A stretch of DNA of 64,000 nt from Baylisascaris procyonis (taxonomy: Eukaryota > Nematoda > Chromadorea > Rhabditida > Ascarididae), in assembly GCA_037389465.1 (NCBI GenBank), contig JAZARR010000093.1, positions 1,240,001 through 1,304,000 of the forward strand, in the 5' to 3' direction. Shown in pieces: positions 35,201 to 48,000 of this stretch (the stretch's first letter is position 1; each line of letters begins with the position of its first letter). The translations under genes were made by a program, and so were the position numbers. The notes under the pieces are model-generated. The model was not told the origin of the DNA, did no database searches, and saw only the letters and a program-made list of their open reading frames with translations.

Positions 35201-38181
35201 CTTCTCGAGCAGAAATGTGTTAACAGCTGTTACACGAAACATCGGTAAACCGTTCGTTGGAAACTGCGATGCGATATCGACAAACGACCAGCATTTGGCA
35301 AGAATTATTCGAATCTCATTCATGAGAGAAATGAAAAATTTGATTTGAGGATGGAATGGTGAACCTCGTGTTCTATTCCCGAATATTCGCCTTCAGTATT
35401 TTCCCTGATCGTTACGACATCAACATCGTCATATAATGTTTTATGGCCAGCAAGTGACCGGCATGGTCGCACATTTGCGTACAAATTGAATTCCCTGAAA
35501 GGAAAACACATAAGATGGGCAGTTTTCTAGGTGCGGATCGGCATTTAGCTTCGTCCCCTAAGGAATTCGAATGCACAATGTAATTGTCATACTTACTTTA
35601 ATAAAATAAATTATTCATCTTGCATTAACTCGACAGAGAAGAATATAATCATGGATTCGGATTGCAATTATAGAGGAAAATTAGCACCTGGGACTAATAT
35701 ATTAATAACTTCAACTGCCTAATTGTGTACCTCCTTGAAGTTCTTCGTAGATTCCTCCGTATTTCATCTGTCATTTTTAGTGAAGTGATCTAATGAAAGA
35801 TATAAAAATTTACATACAACCATTTTAATTTCTATTAGCAAATAAGCAACATAATTATTGTCAAACTACAAGCCGTTTGATGAATTACTAAAGTCAAAAG
35901 AATTGGTTTAAAGTGTATATTGAACTGACTCAAAGTTTAAGCGTGTCGCCCTCAGTAGGCGGCTGAAAATTTGCATAAAGTTTTTGATTCTTCTAAAACT
36001 TAATTAATGAGAGAAAAAAGTGCGTTAGAAACACTACTGAAGGCAACATACCTCCTTACAGCGAGATTGAGGGAACGATGTCCTTTACCGATTGGTGTTT
36101 CCAGAGGACCTTTCAGACCGATTTTGTTCACATGCATCAGGTCGATGCACCTGAGCAATACTTTTGGTGATTACGTCGTGAAAAGCAACAAGAAAGCAAG
36201 CATAGTGCAAACATTTCTACCAAATCACAACCGAATGAAGCTACTCTCTGCTCACATCTCTAGTTCTGTATATTCATAGATACAAGCTTTTTGCAGTCCG
36301 ACCTGTCAGACGAGTCGCTTGCATAAATATTCAAATGAGATAATGTTGTGCCTATTAATGTGTCTCCTAAACGACAGATGCACCGATATAAAAAAGTTTT
36401 TGCTCGCAGCCGAATTATCACACGCAAACTTACACATGCAAGTATCGAAATAACCAATGGGCCGGCAATTTAAAGGAACAGAATGAAGAGGAACGAAATT
36501 AACGTGAGATCAACTTAAACTGGAGATTATATCTTGATGCCTCGTGGAAGTGTTACTTTTTGGCTTCCTCGGTAGTAATGCCGGAATGAGAGATACGCAA
36601 AGAAATGTTATTTTTGCAAAAAACAGAAACTGCAGAAAACAGCATGAAAACCTCAAAAATTACCATCGCGCCATTCGAGCAACATTATAGTAATAGTGAA
36701 ACAACTCATTTCTAGCCCCTCTTTAAGAAAAAGTTCCGAAGCAACTTATAAAGATAAATGTTTCTTTCAAGCTTCCTCAGGCGAGCTCTGATTTCTTGTA
36801 GCTTACCTCTATTCCGTCCTCACTCCCATCACCTCCACTAATACCCCATCGGAACTCGCATTATGAGAACAATGCTGGAATGCTTCATTTCCCCTTTGCT
36901 GGAAAGAAGCACTGAGCAGATCTCCGAAGGGGAGATTTTGCCTCTCAATCTCTCCCATCTGTCATAACCCCTCATCAAAATCTCATTCAAAAAAATTCTG
37001 TATTGAAAAGCTGGGAAGAAAATAAGTCATTTCTTTATGGTTTCAATGCCTATACGCATTCAGTACATCTTCTGATAATAAAAAATAGGAGACATTACTT
37101 TGTAGGTATTCGAAAAGTGCCATCGCGTCCCTTCACAGGTGTCACATCTACGGGATCCCATTCAATGGGAGTGTTAGCCGCTTCAAAAATCTTCTGAACA
37201 GCAGACGATATTTCTGGTCCTATGCCATCACCTGAAAGAAACCAAAACGTTAATAATAAATTTAATTCTTCATCACGATAACTGCTCAGATAAGTTCGGC
37301 AGGTGATGTATCTGCATATAATTTATATTTTACAAAATATGTCTAAATGCAATTCCCAAGCAAAAATGAAAGTCGATAAAAGTGACTGAAATAATGCACA
37401 AGAATACTTTATTCATTCAATGAAAAGTATTCAGTACTCAATATCTCTCAGAAATGTTTCGTGGTAACGTTTATCTGCGTAAAATTTGTGATCGACTATG
37501 AAAATATTAGCGTATTATCAGATTATTACCACAATAGAAATAGCTTCTTTCTTTCAAAATCTGCACTATCTTTAAAACTGATCACTTTCGAATAATGTAA
37601 TTCCTGGATAATGAAACCCTCACAAATTGGTACCCACAATTTCATAATTCTAATTAGGGCTTATATCTTATATAGACAACCTTTTTCAGGTTAGGACGCG
37701 GTTGACTGCACATGATAAACAGCATTTAATTGGCCAATATAAATTCATATGGCTCATTCCCTATAATTTTTTCGACAAGACTCCTTCTTGAGCGGAGAGA
37801 GGAGGGGAAGGAGAAAAACGTGAGGCAGATGGGACGAGATGAAGGAAACGATCATAGGCTACGGAAGAGTAACAAGAGTTAGCGTTAGCATCATCGCATC
37901 ACCTATTATTTTACTAGCGTCTCTAAGCTCACGTTGATTGCACATTATGTATCAGCAGGACGATTGATTCTCATTCACAGCGTCGGTGTTGCAACTCATA
38001 TAAAAAGCAAAAAAGGAATCCTGTGAGGTAACTGTGAGAGATGTTAGTGAATTGAAGAGATAATGTAGGATGTAAGGTAAGATGTACCAGGTATGAGGGT
38101 AACGCGACGGACTTCTGTAGACATCGACCGCACAATGGCCGATTTCACGTGCGAGCCGCCTCTTAGACATTGTTTCAGCAT
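32253..38181 (-). CDS. IDH3A: NAD-dependent isocitrate dehydrogenase, alpha subunit, mitochondrial
   Basis: Eight minus-strand exons: 38181-38088, 37231-37099, 36150-36052, 35494-35365, 34624-34388, 33524-33345, 32836-32747, 32366-32253. All phases match and sum to 358 residues plus stop, the normal length. Residues 1 to about 25 ([20 protein letters not shown]) form a basic mitochondrial presequence. Landmarks follow in order: [27 protein letters not shown] (isocitrate-binding loop), [12 protein letters not shown] (catalytic Lys), [15 protein letters not shown] (metal-binding Asp cluster), [17 protein letters not shown] (NAD-binding loop) and [13 protein letters not shown]. The enzyme oxidatively decarboxylates isocitrate to 2-oxoglutarate in the TCA cycle; alpha is the catalytic subunit of the heteromer with beta/gamma, which are not in this window. 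Exon 5 uses TTTATTGAG|ATA, which lacks a strong pyrimidine tract but is fixed by phase and homology. Confidence 0.97.
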
Positions 38182-38210
38182 AATGAGCAATCGATGCATA
38201 CACCGCTTCC

Positions 38211-38212
38211 CT
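38211..38212 (-). promoter_or_regulatory. IDH3A: Probable trans-splice acceptor of IDH3A
   Basis: On the minus strand ATTGCTTTCAG ends at 38211, 29 nt before the IDH3A ATG at 38181. The site is a canonical nematode acceptor with no upstream coding exon in view, so spliced-leader addition is the simplest reading; a 5' UTR intron is the alternative. Confidence 0.5.
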
Positions 38213-38229
38213 GAAAGCAATTTTAATGT

Positions 38230-40600
38230 ACCATCGCCCTTCTTACAGAAACCAAACAGACAAACACCACCAAAGACAAATGCTTTAGGAAGCCTAAAAT
38301 TACAAGCAGAAAAGCGCGCCAGCAGGGGTGCATAGTAAGGATAAAACATTTGCATCTCGTTCACTTCATCAACCGATTCCATAAACCAATCGAAAATAAA
38401 ATATATAAAATAATGTCTCCACATATCAACTGATCTGGCTGCCCATACAAATTTGCAAAAGAATCGTCTTCACAAGACCTGACCAACCTAAAATGGAAAT
38501 CCGATTGAAGTAGAACACATGTAACTTTTTTTGTCATCACTGAATTCTTTTAATGATGAGGAATTTGCTGCACATGAAGTCATTGCAGTGTTATTCATCA
38601 TATATCGATGAAGCTTTTCCAATGCACATTCGTTGTGCTTCTCAAGTTCGAAACTACCGAACAGACAGACACACAGACATATGCACAGACACATGCACAG
38701 ACACAGACAGACACACAGACATGCGCATAGACACAAATCTGCTATGATACTTTCTTGAAAAACATTTACAAGAAGTGAATAGAAAGCATCAACTCATATG
38801 ACAACGATAGTAAGGATCATACACCCCTCAAAGCAAATACGGCTACAGCCGTATGAAAATAGGAAAGAGATGCACAGCCTGCAATGCATCCACCCAGCTG
38901 GTGTACACCAGCCCACTCACTTCAAATCGTTAGCGAGATTGCCACTGCAAATGCAACAGTTCGCACATCACCGTGCGTTCGCAGAATATACCACGGTATA
39001 GGAATGAATTTAGAGGTTATTTGAGTTATTATTTCACACCAACGACAATTTGTACCTATAAGGTTCAAAAACCTGGGCAATATTAGAGGTGATGACCTTG
39101 TCAAGAAAATCTTAGTAAATTATAAGATTAAAAATTTACATTTCAAAGGATTTTCTTAGGAAATGCCACAAAGCCGAATATATGGAGGGAGCAAGGTTTA
39201 CATGCTTCAATCTGCTATAATTTCTTTAAAATCGATAAACCCTCAATTATGCGATATTTGTACCTCCTGTAAAGCGTACCTCCGTCAAGCCTATTCCTTG
39301 AAGCAACAATTCTTTGGGTTTACACAAAGTCACCTATTGTCACACATTTCTAGCGGCCTACAAACTCACCTGTTTGAAGTGCAGATATAAATTAGCCTCA
39401 ATATGTGTTGTGTGAATGCACTCTATATCGCATCAATTGTTGCATTAGCTTTGGCAAGTCGTCGATAGAATCGAAAAAAACCTTAGTTTTTTTATGCGGA
39501 TCCAGATTGTGCTTTCCTGTTGCTTATCGGTTTTTCTCTCACTTGCTTATTGGTGACTTCTATTCGTGTAAACACATTGCAGTGCAAGTATCACGAGTTA
39601 TATTTCGATTGAAACCTATATATCATTTACAACTGCTCAAAGTTGGAGAGAGAATTTAGTGATATTTCAAGAAAAGCTAGTGATGGAATTCCATGAGAAC
39701 AAGTTTGACCCCCCTAGCAGAGGTCAGGTGGAAATGGCAGAGATCATGTCAGATTCATCTATCGGGAATAGTTCGATTGCAAACACTCGAATTGCATCGT
39801 TGTCAAAATAATTGACACGCATCTTTTAGGTAACTATAAATCATGAAAACTATAAATCGATTTTACTATTAGTAACTCGTAGAATTTGAAAAATATTGGA
39901 AGTGAAGAAATAAAAAACGGAAACTTGCGAGATACTGGCAAAAACTGGTATCCCTCTCTAAGTGACACCCGGTCATATGTTATACCAGCCATAAATACAG
40001 ACGCTGCTCGTCACTGAATGGTGTCCAATTATAGCAATCGCGATGACTAAAGTTCGAGAGTTTCTCGTATATCGGTTGAGTGAAACCTTCCCGTTGAAGG
40101 GAATATTTTAAGCGTTGTGCGATTATCGGTATTCATCGCGGCTAATCATATCTTAAAATATTTTAAATACTTTTACATTGAGATATATGTTAGGACTTAG
40201 AAAATTTATCTAAAGCCATAAACCCAACATTTTACTGAAATTATAGCTCATTATATCCGTAAGTTAATCAGATTAGTGGAAAGGCTCCAACGTTTCTCTA
40301 TCCCAATATTTCATCACTGTGGTCTCTTTTTTCTTCAAAAAAGAGGGTCTCTAGCAGAATTGGGAACTCTTTCATCAATAGAATTGTACCGTTATAGAAT
40401 TCATTCATAAGAGGGTAGACATTATATCCAGACTTTAATTATTTAGAGCCTTATTAGATGGTAGTGATTGGATAAAGTTGCTTTCCAACTCAAAACATGG
40501 CCGATCGTTCGTTTGTGGTCATCATGGATATTGAGTATAAACTTTTATACTTTTATTGTAATATTGTGTTCATCTGATGACTGAAGCTTTAATGAAGTTT
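38230..40600. other. Divergent intergenic region between IDH3A and APC10
   Basis: About 2.4 kb separate the IDH3A start (minus) from the APC10 start (plus), so both promoters should lie here. Contains a CAGACA-type microsatellite at 38661-38735. Short ORFs are present but none is supported by splice sites or family resemblance. Confidence 0.45.
38661..38735 (+). repeat. CAGACA/CACAGA microsatellite
   Basis: About 75 bp of imperfect CAGACA, CACAGA and GCACAGAC units. The apparent Cys/Leu- or Asp/Thr-rich peptides it encodes are artefacts. Confidence 0.9.
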
Positions 40601-40676
40601 TTATTTAGGTAAATGATTTGATTTGATGCGTTCATGTTATAAGTGCTAAATGAATTAGTGCACATTAAATTGTAAG

Positions 40677-43600
40677 ATGAGAGTAATGCAGAAAATTTGG
40701 TCGATACGTAGGATGATGGATGTTGATGAAGAAGAAGTTGTTGATGAGACACAGTTGAGCAATAAAGAGGAGAACAACATCGACTGGAAGAAAGCTTTAC
40801 CCGAGAATGCTGGTGGTGTATGTGATATATCGAATCAAGCGTGTTGGACACTGTCCAGCTGCAAAACTGGTATGTCTTTTTGAGGCTTTGCTTTGCTTAT
40901 CGAACATATACACCACTATACCCTCATAAAGGGGGGGGGGGGAGGGATTGCCAAACTTGCTTAAGGGAATACCGCGAATGCAACCAAGTGATTATTGTGC
41001 CATTTCAATTTTTTTTTTGTTGTTCATTCTGCATTGACAATTCCTTTTCGTCCTCCACCATCTAATAAAAATTCTGAATTATATGGGCTTACATACCTTG
41101 TCATTTTATGTCATTTATGTAATATTAGCCAATTGGTCACCCTAAAATTGCCTTATTTATAGCACACTGAATTTTTCTGTTATCGTACACTTGTGCTTTA
41201 GGGATCCAATCATTGTTCCGTGCATATGCGCCTAGCCTGAGGCGGGAGGGGAGAGGTGATTATAGCATTTATAAACTCTCATGAGTCAAAAAGTTAGGAT
41301 TATTGCAGTTAAATTTTCAATGCAATCTGCCCAAGATATTTCGTCCCTCAGCTCATTGATTACATTTTTCAGGAAAAGTTTCATTCACTAATTTCAATTC
41401 CATCCGAAATATACTTTTATCTATTTTTCGCCACTGAAGTCTCAAACGATAATGTCATCTTAATGTTTTTTCACATTCCTAAGAAAACCATTTCTATTTC
41501 AACTTATTATAGTGAGGAAACTTTTATTGTTATTCTATGTATTTATATTGCACATATCCGCATTTTTTCGTTTTTAATATTTCTACTCGGAGATGGGTTT
41601 TCGATTAGTTTCAAACGCACCTCCTTATTTTTGAAGAGATCTCCACAGCCTTCAGAAATTGCCTCTTCCTGGAGCCGGAGATAGAGAGGGAGGAGGAGGG
41701 GACGAATAGGAGATTTGAGCTTTACTTCTTTTCGCTATTTTTTTAAATCCACAGATCTGCAAGTTGGTAGACTATTCTTCGACCATCTACTGGAAAACAC
41801 ATCAGATGTTGAGGGAGTATTTTCATTAATTTTATTTAATTCATCGTAAATGATCTCATAAAGAGCAGATTGTTAATTATATTTTCTATAATGTAAGTGG
41901 ATGCATATTTCAAGTAGCAATTTTATCGAGAATCGTTAACAGATGGTTTTGGTATCCATCAGCTGCTTGAGGAAAACGTCGACCAGTATTGGCAATCGGA
42001 TGGACCACAACCACACACCGTTACCATCGAATTTCCAAAGAAGACAGACATTTCATTCCTTTTGCTGTACCTCGACTATAAGACAGATGAATCGTATACA
42101 CCAAGCAAGTTGGGCCTTTATCTCTTGTCATTCTTAGTGCAGCCATTACTTCAAATACAAATAGAGAGGCACTTATAATACATCCAACCTGAAAACACTT
42201 TTCTGAGATGCGAACATCGTTGAGCAATGTAGAGAGGCAATGACAGGTTTGAGTCGTATTCATAAAGGTAATATAACTTTGAAAAGAAGAATAGAAGCGA
42301 AGAGTACGGGAGCAATTTCACATTGCAATGAATGTTTAGAATTGGTTCGCGCAGTTATAAGGCAATTCCAACCATCGTATATGTTGTATAGGTGCATGTA
42401 CGTTTGTGCATATTGTATAATATAGGCATATATATATATATATATAAATGAAAATTTTGGTGTGTTCGGTCTCTCAGACGTAACCAACTTATGGACTTCC
42501 ATTGCAGCGAATTGTGTTGCTCCCGTTAAAATAATGTTTGAGGAATAATAATACTTGTTGTGGCGATGTCTGTGCCCTCACCTTCTCCTGTTCATACAAA
42601 AATCTATTGAAGATTTGTGCAGATTATCTGTTCACTTTATCCTATATTCATGAGTGTCAGTTGTGAATTTAGATTTTGGCAACAGGGAACTTGAATATTT
42701 CAAGCGAGTCCAGTTGTGCCATTAAGTAACCAAAACATTCAATTCTAGTTATTCCCTTTGATATTGTGCAGCTTAGAAATAGAGATGTGAAGTCGCCGCA
42801 TCGTTCGTAATAAAAATATAGATTCTACACAACAAAAAAAAAAATAGAGAGAGAAGGATGGGAGGTTATGTTGTTGGACATGAAAATAAAATTGGTTATG
42901 CATTCGTAGTAACAAAGAGATAAAAGCATCCAGAAATCCATTCGCGGCCAGCTATCTTTCGAAGATATAAATTTGAAGTTTTTTTTTGCTTTCACAGTGC
43001 AAAGTTTCTATTGTATATACCTTTACGGGCGGATCCTCTTACATTTGTGAGAGGGATTGGAACAAATGCCAAAATGGGTAAACCAATTGCATTGATTTTA
43101 AAGATCCCACTCTCTGAGTTGTCGAAGCATTTTCCATCCCTTCACTGTTTCACTTACTGAAGTTTTTCCCTTATAAGCGATAGTTTTCAGCTGCTTGTTA
43201 AGTGCTGCTTCAGACGTTGCATTAGTTTCTCATAGTGAATCACATGTTTCTGTATATCTATCTCTTCCGTCAGGAAGGTAAAAAGGTGTCATATTAGTTG
43301 TTCAAATCAGATGCACTTAATTCATTCAAATTGGTCTATCTTCAGAGTAGTCGTTCATTTGGGTTCATCTATTCTGGATATGGATGACGGTCTCGCAGTG
43401 ATGTTTTCGGAACCAGTCGGCTGGCAGGTTCGTTCTCTGCTCACTTCTCTTACATACATTTTATGATTTATTGGCGTAGATCTGGATGGGGAGAGGAGGC
43501 AGCTGCTTATTCGGGGACGGTAAAGAAACTTTCTTTTAATAGTATTTTGATGCGACCCCTTTAGGTGGTGGCAACTTTGGAATTTCTAAACGAGGGTGAG

Positions 43601-45011
43601 GCTGTTGATGTAACGATCAAGTATAGAAATGTGAGCAAAAATTTGAGGCACTGGGGGGGGGGACAGGAAAAGGTTTCTTGATGGGAGTTAACAACACTAT
43701 CTTCTGTTTTTTTTTCTTTTTTGCTGGATGAGATTTACTAAAATTTAAGGAAATTTTATTTTAAACTTTGTTTGGGGGGGGGGGGGGGTAGAATTCTGAT
43801 CCCACAGACCCATTTCCTTTTCTATAGGCCAAAGAATTTTACCGTGTAGATGAAGCAAGAAAGTGTACCCGTATTATAAGCATTGTTGTTGAACAAAGAT
43901 TTTGGAGGTGATAGATGTGCGTAACAATGGAAGACCTGCACGGGCATTTGTCTTGCAGTTGCATGTTGTTCAGAACCATCAGAACGGAAGGGATACTCAT
44001 ATTAGGTAAGCAGTTTATTGTTTTTCTTGCTCTCGTTTAGTTATTTATGCAAATGAAAGACACTTCATGCACTCATATTGCTACATCACTGGGAAGAGGG
44101 ATTCTGAGTCTTTCTTATATCTCAGAGGTATCCGTACTGATGAGTTGCCAATCTGCTAATTAGAGAACTAGATGGAATGTGTGCTAAGTTACGATTGAAT
44201 AGAGGAAGTGAAGTTGATTCCATTTTCGCCTTTTGAAACTGCATCTACAGGTCGCAAAGTTACAATACTTTTGGGAGTGTACAGTGAATGGAAACCTTGT
44301 ACGCGTAGAATTGCCTCTTGTTATATTATTTATTTCTAAGATCTTGAATTATTTTTTATAGTAGTATGAGGTGATGCTTCATGTGGCGCATTTGTCAGTT
44401 TTGAAAATAGCATACCCCTTTCTATGTATGAAGCACATAATCGACGAGATCATAGAAGAATTGACCGTTTAGTGGAGGCGCGCTGCATACCGTAAACGAG
44501 TTGAGTAGTGGTTCATAATTGCAGAATGTAGGTGAGTGACATAAGCTTTTCTCATAATTGGAATATCTTTTATTGAAAGTGGATGTAGAATAAAGTTGGG
44601 TAATGTTGAGTGTTGATAGAGTTGAATTGGTACGTGAGAGGAAAGACGGGTCCTTGGCCATGATAACACTCAGAAAGCATCACCTTAACGATTGGACATT
44701 ACGGGACCAAAGTGAACAAGAGAGAATTTGAATGAGGAAACATTCCAGATGGCAGCATTCATCTGACATTTGAAAGGGAAGAGTGCTTGCCGCGGATTGC
44801 CATTGAAATCACAACATTTCTGCCTTCTTATATGAGAAAATCTGATTGAGAGTTAATAAAAATGCCTTCCAGACAGATGAAAGTTGTGGGTCCAGCACGA
44901 ACGAGGTTTGACACCGATGTAAGATCGTTGCTTGCAACGGGTGTTGACGCAAGCAATATTCCCGCTACGTTCACCTCTTCGAGGATGGCCTTCTTTTCAA
45001 GCGTGCGGTAG
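40677..45011 (+). CDS. ANAPC10: Anaphase-promoting complex subunit 10 (APC10/DOC1)
   Basis: Core exons 40677-40869, 41943-42108, 43346-43427, 43899-44005 and 44873-45011, phases 1, 2, 0 and 2, giving about 228 residues (human 185; the extra length is an acidic N-terminal region of about 45). The DOC-domain signatures are in order: ACWTLSSCKT, FGIHQLLEENVDQYWQSDGP, YLDYKTDESYTPSK, SEPVGWQ, RPARAFVLQL, NHQNGRDTHIR, then QMKVVGP. In the APC/C E3 ligase this subunit helps recognise D-box substrates and promotes processivity; its C-terminal Ile-Arg tail docks on CDC27. Here the tail is SSVR, so Val replaces Ile. The acceptor before exon 4 is weak (GAACAAAG|ATT; GGAG|GTG is the alternative, three residues shorter). 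ATGs at codons 1, 4, 13 and 14 are all possible starts; a TTATTTAG acceptor at 40607-40608 could be the trans-splice site. Confidence 0.93.
43565..43630 (+). CDS. ANAPC10: Candidate in-frame cassette exon of APC10
   Basis: CCCTTTAG precedes and AAT|GTGAGC follows 66 nt that are open in the APC10 frame (phase 0 to phase 0) and encode VVATLEFLNEGEAVDVTIKY plus two residues. Inclusion would add 22 residues between SEPVGWQ and the VIDV strand, within a loop of the DOC beta-sandwich where the human protein has none. It could be an alternative exon or a chance match. Confidence 0.35.
43774..43788 (+). repeat. Poly-G run of 15, longest in the window
   Basis: Fifteen consecutive G in an APC10 intron, followed 19 bp later by the next purine-poor segment. 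Other runs of ten or more G or C are at 15723-15734, 23561-23573, 26466-26475, 33915-33927, 40931-40942, 43653-43662, 50478-50488 and 51087-51099, all outside coding exons. Confidence 0.9.
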
Positions 45012-48000
45012 TCTCTGGGTTCACATTTTTGTTCATCTTCCTGTTCCCGTTCGCTTTTAATTCTCAATCGTTGATAGTGATCGATTGAATTCGTGCGTTC
45101 CCTATTCACTGTGTAAATATTGTTACTTTGATTGATATTACCCCTGCGGCTATAATCATGCACGCAAATAGAAGATAATCGGGTACATCCAAGTAGCTTT
45201 TGACTTAATTCATTGAAAAATTTGGTACCAAAATTTTCAAATTTTTACTAAGTTCATCAGTGCTAAGAAATGGCGGCTGTGCTATTGATCACCAGTTATC
45301 GCATAATATCATTGTGGCTATGAGAAAGAGTTGACCTTATCGTATCTGGATTACATATAGGAACACTTTTCTCTGAGCATCGATGTTCTGTTTGGTTGTG
45401 TCCCATGTATCAGCTCGTTTTCTAATGGAGTTTCTGCTTTCTTTAGGTGACCGTAGCTGAGCAGATTGCAGCGATGTTGCTAGGAATTATTGATAGGTAA
45501 TTATATTATTGTTTCATAATTGTTTAATGCTCTTCTTGGGAAGTTTTATGTTGTGCCAGTTTGATAGTGCTATTTATCGGTATAGTGGTATGTATTTATT
45601 ATTTTATTTATATATGTGAGAGGCATAAAACGGATGTACATCCAAGTAAAGCAGATGATGTGAGTCATTTGGAAGGATTTATTCAATCCGATGTTTTTTC
45701 CTTGATTGTTTTGAAAAAATTCCCTTTATAAATTGCAGGGGAATTGGGCATCATTAGAGCTTATTCGAGTGACGTAACCAGAAGAAAATATTTGAGGGAG
45801 CTGCCATTCCTGAAGAAATTTTCATCGTATTGTGTAGAGAGAAGAAAATGCAGACAGTAAGACAAGAGCAAAAAAAAGAATATACGGTAACGTTGAAAAA
45901 CTTTGCCAGCATGTACATTAATGAATGACACAATATGCTATCCACTATCGATTAATTGAATTTATGCAAATTTCATTATCACACTTTATTATCGATTGTG
46001 CATTTTACCTGACGTATCACCTACACTTAATTGTGCCATCGAGTGATAGTGTTGAATGTATTTCTTGAAATAAAAGAACGAAGAACCTTTTCGACTCCGA
46101 GTTTGCTTCCTGTCAATATTGTTGTGATATTAAGCTTTGCTCTCATATGCACTCTACAGCCATTCATCAAATGAAATTAGCGAATTGTGCATCGATGCTT
46201 TATTGTACCGTCGATTCACCCTTCGCTTATCGTTGGTGATCCTAAAGTTTTTTCAACAAACAGCCTTGCATATAGAAATTGACTCTTCGAATCATGTAAC
46301 CTTGTATATAAGATATAAATCTTTTACTAGCTAATTGCCTCCCAACTTAGTCCTCAAAGTTGAAGTTACACAAAACTTTTCACTGAGTCATCAATCGTGT
46401 TGATATTGCATCCATTCTGGTATTAGCTTAAGAAAGACCTCATCCTAAAATGTCCGTATAAACGGTCAAAGTCACTCAGATGCTTTAATAAGTTAAGTGG
46501 GAAAGTGGTTTTATTGATTGCATCGATATAAGTGATGTGTACAAAGGGTATTCCTCGCATAAAGTTCAATTCCCATAAAAAGAGGTCATAGGCCAATGCT
46601 TATAACTTCCAACGTATTCACAAATTTTAGCAGCATAAATGAACATTTTTTATCGGTTCGTGGTGATTTGAAGGCGTTGATTATATATGCAAGAGATTCT
46701 CATCCTCAAACGAGATCTCGAATGTTTTTATGAAATTTGGGGAAAGGTGATCCGCTAAGCAAAAGAAAGGGCATTTTAAGGCATAAAAAGAAGATGAAAA
46801 TACAACAATCCATAGGGCTAATAAAATGCACAATTGATGGCATCGTGATCGAAATTACTATCGGAAAGTGAATTGTTCGAGAACTTTTTTTAAGTATTCA
46901 CGAATTCAGATAATATACCGTCGATGTTTATTCAGCGCATTACCTCTTCAATCTATAAAGCTGCTTGCCGATCCGTATTTCTGGAGAACTCTGTCAATTT
47001 GGTAAAACGCTTCCCACTCTCTGGGAAAGTGCATTTGTGTCCGCCTTACCTACCTTGAAAAGCCACCCACTATGAGTGTTGATATTTATCGCTCAGTGAG
47101 GCTTACTTCATCCGTTTTTAAAGTTTCTGAAATGATTAAGAAAGGGGTTCGACTATGAATCTCGTTTATTCTCATACGCTTCTAAACCCTACCATTTAGC
47201 TTTCTAAAAAACTTTCAACTATGTCGCAATTGATTTATTGTTCAATGATATGATTCCTTAGAAGGGGTTGCTCGCTTGATAATACGCAATGATGTTTCCG
47301 ACAACATTTTGGATATGTGAAGGCTCTTTACTGATAATTTCGAAATCAGCCACCATTTATGGGAGCGGTCGGTGGATATCAATGAGCTGGGAAAGGATGT
47401 GGATTAGCTGAATAAACGATAAAAAATATGGGTTATCGGATAAGTCTCGTTTCTTTCAAATGAATTTCAATCATGAATGTTATCTAAAAATCGATGATGT
47501 CCGATTGCAAATATTAGACGGATGCGATCCGTGATCTTTAAACCGAAATTCATTCAGCGATGAAATGGAATTTCCCAATGTTCCAAAAAATTTCAGACAG
47601 TGTTCAAAGTCACCTCAAATACATCGAACATTTCCTCTGAGCTAATCGCTTCATTTCTAAGTAGAGGTCACCATTCTGGTTGCCCCCACATGACCTTTGA
47701 TATTAAGCGTACCCTCACTGGTCTAGCTTCCCGAAGATTGCAAATTGCCACGATTAATGCTTGATCAACTAACAGTTCACTTCAGATTCCTTCTTTCCTA
47801 TAGGTCTCCTCATTAATTGCTTCTCACCCCACTGTATCAATAAGAACAATAATCTGAAATAAATACGATGAACTCCGATCCAAGTTTCGGGATTTCTGTT
47901 AATTAAATCGCATTCAAATGATAAATGCAGATAAAGAGTTTCAGGAATAAGAAAAGTTCCATTTTCTCGATTCCCGTGAAAATCGACAATCCTTTGGTGC

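Noticed and set aside
38488..38747. Cys/Leu-rich and Asp/Thr-rich ORFs on both strands
   Set aside because: Products of the CAGACA microsatellite.
41757..41849. Possible APC10 exon after TTTAAATCCACAG (LQVGRLFFDHLLENTSD)
   Set aside because: It is in phase with exon 1 but leads to a stop unless an additional weak donor is used, and the DOC domain continues directly from 40869 to 41943 without it.
47140..47170. GGGGTTCGACTATGAATCTCG, resembling a tRNA T-arm
   Set aside because: No A-box or cloverleaf arms are found at the right distance on either side.
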